Positions 60,092 to 64,000 of a stretch of 64,000 bases of DNA are shown in pieces. The DNA comes from Gemmatimonadota bacterium (GTDB lineage Bacteria; JAAXHH01), in assembly GCA_009837395.1 (NCBI GenBank), contig VXTP01000044.1:34105-98104 (forward strand). The letters are read 5' to 3'. Under the pieces are notes generated by a model. The model worked only from the letters and a program-made list of their open reading frames with translations. It made no database searches and was not told the origin of the DNA. Every line of letters starts with the position of its first letter. Position 1 is the first letter of the stretch. Both the position numbers and the translations under genes were made by a program.

Positions 60092-60117
60092 ATGTTGATT
60101 AAAATAAAAATCAACAT
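60092..60117. promoter_or_regulatory. 9-bp inverted repeat in AT-rich spacer
   Basis: ATGTTGATT (60092-60100) and AATCAACAT (60109-60117) are exact complements around an 8-base AT loop, between the Gfo/Idh gene and the ThiO-like gene. It is followed by a short TTTT run. It could be a weak terminator of the first gene or an operator for the second, 38 bases upstream of its ATG. Confidence 0.45.
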
Positions 60118-60154
60118 ATAGTTTTGAAATGGGATACCCCCCGGGTCCTTCTCC

Positions 60155-61264
60155 ATGAAAACAGACGTTTTAATAGTAGGCGCAGGCGTGATTGGACTCT
60201 CCATCGCCTACGAGCTGCTGTGCCGAGGAACACGCGTAACCCTCGTGGATCCGGGCGACCCGGGCAAGGAAGCTTCCTGGGCCGCCGCCGGTGTGCTTGC
60301 GCCGCAGGGCGCCCGTCCCGTTAACCAAGACTATCTCGACCTGTGCATGACGGGCCTGGACCTGTACGCCGACTGGTCCGCCGCGCTACTCGAGGAAACC
60401 GGCATCGACGTCGAGTACCGGACCGAAGCGGGTTTGCAGGTCGCCTTCGACGACGAGGAATCCGAAGAACTCGATCAGCGATACCGCCACCAGCAGGAAC
60501 TGGGTCTCCCGGTCGAGCGACTCACCGGCGAGGAGGTTCGTTCGCTCGAGCCCATGCTGTCGCCCGAAACACAGTGCGGCCTGCTCTTCGAAAAGATGCA
60601 CCAGGTGGAAAACCGGCGGCTGGTCCAGGCCCTGGTCGCCGCCGTAAGGGCCCGAGGAGGCGAATTCCGTATCGGTGACCCGGTCGTCGACCTGATCGTT
60701 CGGAGGGACCGTGCGGCCGGCGTCGTCGTCCCCGGTGAACGCATGGGCGCGGAACGCGTGGTGGTCGCGGCCGGCGCCTGGTCCGGCCTGCTGAAGTGGA
60801 TTCCGGGCATGCCGCCACCAATCCAGCCCGTGCGGGGCCAGATGGTCTGCGTCGATGGGCGTGGCGTCCCGCCCCTGGGCCGCGTGATCTACGGCATGGA
60901 ACAGTACCTCGTACCCCGCAGGGACGGCCGCGTGCTGATGGGCGCCACGGTGGAGAAGACCGGGTTCGACGCTAGCGTGACCGCGGGCGGTGTGTCCAAT
61001 GTGATCAGGGAGGGGTTGCGCATGGCGCCCGGACTGGCGGAAGCGCCGGTCATGGAAACCTGGGCCGGGCTGCGCCCCATGTCGAAGGACGGCAAACCCA
61101 TACTCGGCCCGGCGGGCCTGGAACGTCTCGTCCTCGCCACGGGCCACTTCCGCAACGGCATACTCCTCGCCCCGATCACCGGCCGGCTCATCGCGGATCA
61201 CCTGGAGCACGGCGCGGTGCCCGCTGCCATGGCTCCGTTCCTGGCGGATCGTTTCGACCGGTAG
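60155..61264 (+). CDS. thiO: glycine oxidase-like FAD-dependent amine oxidase
   Basis: A 369-residue DAO-family flavoprotein. The FAD dinucleotide fold is DVLIVGAGVIGLSIAYELL, followed by EASWAAAGVLAPQG, VENRRLVQALVAAVRARG, YLVPRRDGRVLMGATVE and the C-terminal GHFRNGILLAPITG. This last segment and the length match ThiO glycine oxidases, which make iminoglycine for the thiazole ring of thiamine. No other thiamine gene is near, so a broader amine oxidase role is possible. A TPP-dependent enzyme is encoded convergently just downstream. Confidence 0.82.
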   Translation: MKTDVLIVGAGVIGLSIAYELLCRGTRVTLVDPGDPGKEASWAAAGVLAPQGARPVNQDYLDLCMTGLDLYADWSAALLEETGIDVEYRTEAGLQVAFDDEESEELDQRYRHQQELGLPVERLTGEEVRSLEPMLSPETQCGLLFEKMHQVENRRLVQALVAAVRARGGEFRIGDPVVDLIVRRDRAAGVVVPGERMGAERVVVAAGAWSGLLKWIPGMPPPIQPVRGQMVCVDGRGVPPLGRVIYGMEQYLVPRRDGRVLMGATVEKTGFDASVTAGGVSNVIREGLRMAPGLAEAPVMETWAGLRPMSKDGKPILGPAGLERLVLATGHFRNGILLAPITGRLIADHLEHGAVPAAMAPFLADRFDR

Positions 61265-61266
61265 GC

Positions 61267-61300
61267 CGCGGGACGGGTCGCGGGACGGGTCGCGGGACGG
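61267..61300 (+). repeat. 12-bp tandem repeat after the ThiO-like gene
   Basis: CGCGGGACGGGT is repeated twice exactly and once more in part, starting three bases after the stop codon of the oxidase gene. It lies between convergent genes. Confidence 0.85.
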
Positions 61301-61355
61301 ACCACGTCGATGCGCCAGGCCACGGCGACGCGCGCAGCCCAGCCCAGCCCAGCCA

Positions 61356-62990
61356 TTAGAAGAACGAGAAGTCGATTTCCTTGCTGGTCATGAACTCCAG
61401 CAGCGCCGGCACCCCCTCCTCCGTCTTCCTGATCCCCCGCTTCAACGCCGGGATGATCTCGTCGGGAGACTCTACCCGCTCCCCGTAACCGCCGAAGGCC
61501 TCCGCCATCAGGGCATAGTTCCCCGAAATGTCGGTCGCCCCGTACTTCGCCTGCGACGTGGGCATGACGGGGATCTCGATGGCCATGGAGTGGTTGTTGA
61601 ACAGCACGGAAAGAATGGGGATGCGCTCGCGAACGGCCGTCTCGAAATCCATGCCCGTGAACCCGATGGCCGCGTCGCCCCACACGTTGATGCAGAGCCG
61701 GTCCGGGTGAGCCAGCTTCGCGCCCATGGCCAGCCCGAGTCCGTAGCCGAGCTGGGTGGTCTTGCCCCAGCCGATGTAACTCAGTGGCGTGGTCGAGGGC
61801 CAGAAGGGGGTCAACTGGTCCCGGGGACTGCCCGCGTCGTGGGTGATGATCGTCTGGTCGATGTCGACGGTGTCGATCATGTCGCTGATGACCCGGTAGG
61901 GGGAGAAAGGCGTGGAGGCATCCTTTAGTTTCGGCATCCAGGCGTTCATCCAGCGCTGCCTGATCGCCTGGATCTCGCTCACGATCCCTGCGTACCGGCC
62001 GCGCGGCCTTTTCTTCAACCGGTCCGAAACCTCGTCGATGAGGGCCCGGAGGGTGAGCGCGGCGTCGCCCACGATGGGGTAGTGGCACGCCACGTCCTTG
62101 TTGATGTCGCCGGGATCCAGCGTGGCGTGGATGTAGGTCTTTCCCTCGGGCATCGTCAGGCCGAAATTCGTCCGGGTGAAGCTGCATCCGATGCCGAAGA
62201 TCAAGTCGGCGTTCTGCACGAAGACGTGCACGGGTTCCGGCATCGAACGCCCCCCGTTTCCCAAAGAGAGTGGGTGGTCTTCCGGGAAGGCACTCTTCCC
62301 GTCCAGGCTGGTGGTCACCGGCGCTTCGAGTAGCTCGGCCAACTGTTTCAGCTCGGACCAGGCCTCTGCGTAGTGCACCCCCTGTCCGGCGTAGATGACC
62401 GGCCGCTCTGCCGCGACCAGCGCCTCGGCGGCGTCGCGCACCGCGTCCGGATCGGGACCGACGCGGACGGACGGGGTCGGCCGGTAGTCAAAGGTCCCGG
62501 GCACCTCTTCACCGAGCAGGTCGGTCGGGAACTCCACCAGCGCCGGGCCGGGCCGCCCGTTCCTTACCTGCGTGAAGGCCCGCCGCATGACCTCCGATAC
62601 GGTCTCGGGGAGTACCAGGTATTCACAGGACTTGGTGATGTGCTGGAAGTTGAGGTAGGCGTGGAAATTCGGCGACAGCTGGGCGACCGTCCTCCGGTAC
62701 CCCATGGGGAGCACCACGATGGGCACCGATTCCCCGAAGGCCTGCGCCACGCCGCCGTAGGCGTTCTCCGTGCCCGGTCCGCTCTGCATGCAGAACACCC
62801 CGATCTTGCGACCGGACGTCAGCCGGCTCATCGCATCGGCCATGTGGAGGCCGATCCGCTCCTGGCGGACGATCACCGTGCGGATGTCCAGTTCCGCGGC
62901 GCTTTCGATCAGAGGATTGACCGGGTACGCGAAGAGATACTCGACACCTTCCTGCTTCAATACGTGGGCAACCGCCTGCGCAACGTTCAT
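61356..62990 (-). CDS. thiamine-diphosphate enzyme, acetolactate-synthase-like
   Basis: A 544-residue TPP enzyme with the N-terminal PYR, central and C-terminal PP domains of the acetolactate synthase/glyoxylate carboligase group. The catalytic Glu is in VRQERIGLHMADAMSR. The PP motif is NVWGDAAIGFTGMDFETAVR running to LFNNHSM, with Asp-Ala where GDG is commoner. AQGVHYAEA-like residues (AGQGVHYAEAW) mark the central domain. It lacks obvious sequence for true acetohydroxyacid synthesis, and no small subunit is near, so the substrate is open. AAGGAG precedes the ATG. The dehydratase-like gene ends 36 bases upstream on the same strand. Confidence 0.85.
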   Translation of the reverse strand: MNVAQAVAHVLKQEGVEYLFAYPVNPLIESAAELDIRTVIVRQERIGLHMADAMSRLTSGRKIGVFCMQSGPGTENAYGGVAQAFGESVPIVVLPMGYRRTVAQLSPNFHAYLNFQHITKSCEYLVLPETVSEVMRRAFTQVRNGRPGPALVEFPTDLLGEEVPGTFDYRPTPSVRVGPDPDAVRDAAEALVAAERPVIYAGQGVHYAEAWSELKQLAELLEAPVTTSLDGKSAFPEDHPLSLGNGGRSMPEPVHVFVQNADLIFGIGCSFTRTNFGLTMPEGKTYIHATLDPGDINKDVACHYPIVGDAALTLRALIDEVSDRLKKRPRGRYAGIVSEIQAIRQRWMNAWMPKLKDASTPFSPYRVISDMIDTVDIDQTIITHDAGSPRDQLTPFWPSTTPLSYIGWGKTTQLGYGLGLAMGAKLAHPDRLCINVWGDAAIGFTGMDFETAVRERIPILSVLFNNHSMAIEIPVMPTSQAKYGATDISGNYALMAEAFGGYGERVESPDEIIPALKRGIRKTEEGVPALLEFMTSKEIDFSFF

Positions 62991-63026
62991 TTCCGCGTCA
63001 CTCCTTTTCGTACAGTTAGTGGGATG

Positions 63027-64000
63027 CTAAGCAGAACTCCGTTCGTCCAGGTAGCGGACCATCTCGCGCACGCCGTCCATCCCAAGATTGCCGCCGCTGA
63101 ACAGCGCGGCGACGCGGCGGCCCCGCCACGACACCGCCTCGCGCATGCACAGGGCGAATACGGCCGCGGCCGCGCCTTCCGCGATAAACCCGGTGTGTTC
63201 GAGCACGACTGGGATCGCCCGTTTCATCTCTTCCTCGGTGACGAGGTGCATTTCGTCGACCCGGTCTTTCAGGACATCGAAGGCCAGGCCGCCCGGATAG
63301 GTCGTCGCCAGGCCCCCTGCAAAGGTGTCGCAGGTCGCCGTGGTCACGGTCCGGCCTTCCTGCCAGGACCGGTACACCGACGGTGCGTTGGACGCCTGGA
63401 CGCCGATGAGACGAACGTCCGGATGGGTGGCCTTGATGGCCGTGCCCACGCCCGCGATCAGGTTGCCGCCGCCCACGGGCAGCACCACCGCGTCCACGTC
63501 CGGCAGGTCCTCCATGATCTCCAGGCCGATGGTGCCCGCACCCGCCATGAGGCCGAAATCCTCCCCGTCCTCGATATACACCATACCGGTTTCTTCCGCG
63601 ATCTCCCGCGACCGCGCGAATCCGTCGGCAATAGTCTCCCCGTGGACGACTAGTTCGGCACCGAGGCGGCGAATGGCGTCGCTCTTCACCCCGGGTGTTC
63701 CGTGGGGCACGACCACCGTGACGGGCACGCCCAACTCGCCTCCGCCGTAGGCGATGCCCTGGCCGTGGTTGCCGGTGGACGCCGTGGTAACCCCCATTGC
63801 GCGCCGCTCTTCGTCGAGCAGGGACATGGTGTACAACCCGCCCCTCACCTTGAAGGAGCGGATGGGCTGGAAGTTTTCGTACTTTACGTTGAGATCCAAC
63901 CCCAGCGTCTCGCTGAACCCGGCGGACCGGTACATGGGCGTCGGAGACAGGTGCTGATTGAGGAATTGGCGTGCTTTAGTAATGTCGGCCAGCGTGGGGT
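63027..64000 (-). CDS. threonine dehydratase-like PLP enzyme (5' end outside window)
   Basis: A fold-type II PLP enzyme, 324 residues visible. The frame stays open through an upstream PTLADITKARQFLNQHLSPT to the window edge, so the first codons are missing. The PLP lysine is in PIRSFKVRGG, with STGNHGQGIAYGG, the phosphate loop PVGGGNLIAGVG and the C-terminal FSGGNLGMD. The N-terminal helix and SFKVRGG fit threonine/serine dehydratases (IlvA/TdcB or serine racemase type). There is no ACT domain at the visible C-terminus, so it is probably the catabolic, unregulated kind. Cotranscription with the TPP enzyme is likely. Confidence 0.88.
   Translation of the reverse strand, partial: PTLADITKARQFLNQHLSPTPMYRSAGFSETLGLDLNVKYENFQPIRSFKVRGGLYTMSLLDEERRAMGVTTASTGNHGQGIAYGGGELGVPVTVVVPHGTPGVKSDAIRRLGAELVVHGETIADGFARSREIAEETGMVYIEDGEDFGLMAGAGTIGLEIMEDLPDVDAVVLPVGGGNLIAGVGTAIKATHPDVRLIGVQASNAPSVYRSWQEGRTVTTATCDTFAGGLATTYPGGLAFDVLKDRVDEMHLVTEEEMKRAIPVVLEHTGFIAEGAAAAVFALCMREAVSWRGRRVAALFSGGNLGMDGVREMVRYLDERSSA

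Overview
The window looks like chromosomal DNA of a GC-rich, Gram-negative, probably uncultured bacterium. An LptE-like lipoprotein and a SpoIID-type lipoprotein point to an outer membrane and an active cell wall. MacB-like 800-residue permeases, tandem DUF2961 proteins, three phytanoyl-CoA-dioxygenase-like enzymes and a CBM9-like protein recall Latescibacterota or Poribacteria-type genomes. That placement is an inference from gene content only. I see no tRNA, rRNA or CRISPR array.

Layout. 1-7.8 kb: the end of an unidentified gene, two MacB/FtsX-type permeases without an ATPase, a higBA toxin-antitoxin pair, an aminoglycoside-phosphotransferase-fold kinase and a HAD hydrolase. 8.0-10.5 kb: hisG, hisC and a GNAT acetyltransferase. 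10.6-18.5 kb, all minus strand: small enzymes (VOC, SnoaL-like, esterase, DCC), then a PhyH dioxygenase behind two tandem DUF2961 (GH172-type) proteins, then a double metallo-beta-lactamase-fold protein. 18.8-21.9 kb: a topoisomerase IV/gyrase A subunit without a B subunit nearby, and exonuclease III.

22.1-36.2 kb: a visibly AT-richer defence island on the plus strand. Its core is an SNF2 helicase with a DUF3883 end, a DUF1156 adenine methylase and a HEPN-DUF499 ATPase. This set matches what has been called the helicase-methylase-ATPase (Hma) type of defence locus. A DUF262/HNH (GmrSD-like) gene closes it. Between helicase and methylase sits a two-gene cassette: an SMC/ABC-like ATPase and a 159-residue protein with a possible PD-(D/E)xK motif, whose stop overlaps the methylase start by 4 bases. 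This cassette is the best candidate here for an undescribed embedded defence system. 36.3-37.2 kb: two toxin-antitoxin loci with intact antitoxins (CopG, AbrB) and broken PIN toxins.

37.4-42.1 kb: small membrane/coiled-coil proteins around a minus-strand set (PH-like membrane protein, CBM9-like protein, PhyH dioxygenase, glycosylasparaginase-like Ntn hydrolase). 42.2-47.4 kb: a plus-strand group of class I amidotransferase, PhyH, SDR, HpaB-family oxygenase, a 43-residue protein and FolD. 47.4-51.5 kb: a SufR-like Cys-rich regulator coupled to a D-hydroxyacid dehydrogenase, divergent from a long Rieske protein coupled to a YHS/TRASH-like protein. 51.6-58.7 kb: a secreted beta-propeller, an anmK-spoIID-lptE cell-envelope operon preceded by a 22-bp tandem repeat, and a membrane metallopeptidase with TPR-like repeats. 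59-64 kb: a Gfo/Idh/MocA oxidoreductase, a ThiO-like oxidase, a TPP enzyme and a threonine-dehydratase-like enzyme cut by the window edge.

Starts were moved from the longest open frame wherever a ribosome binding site or the family N-terminus favoured another codon; this is stated per gene.
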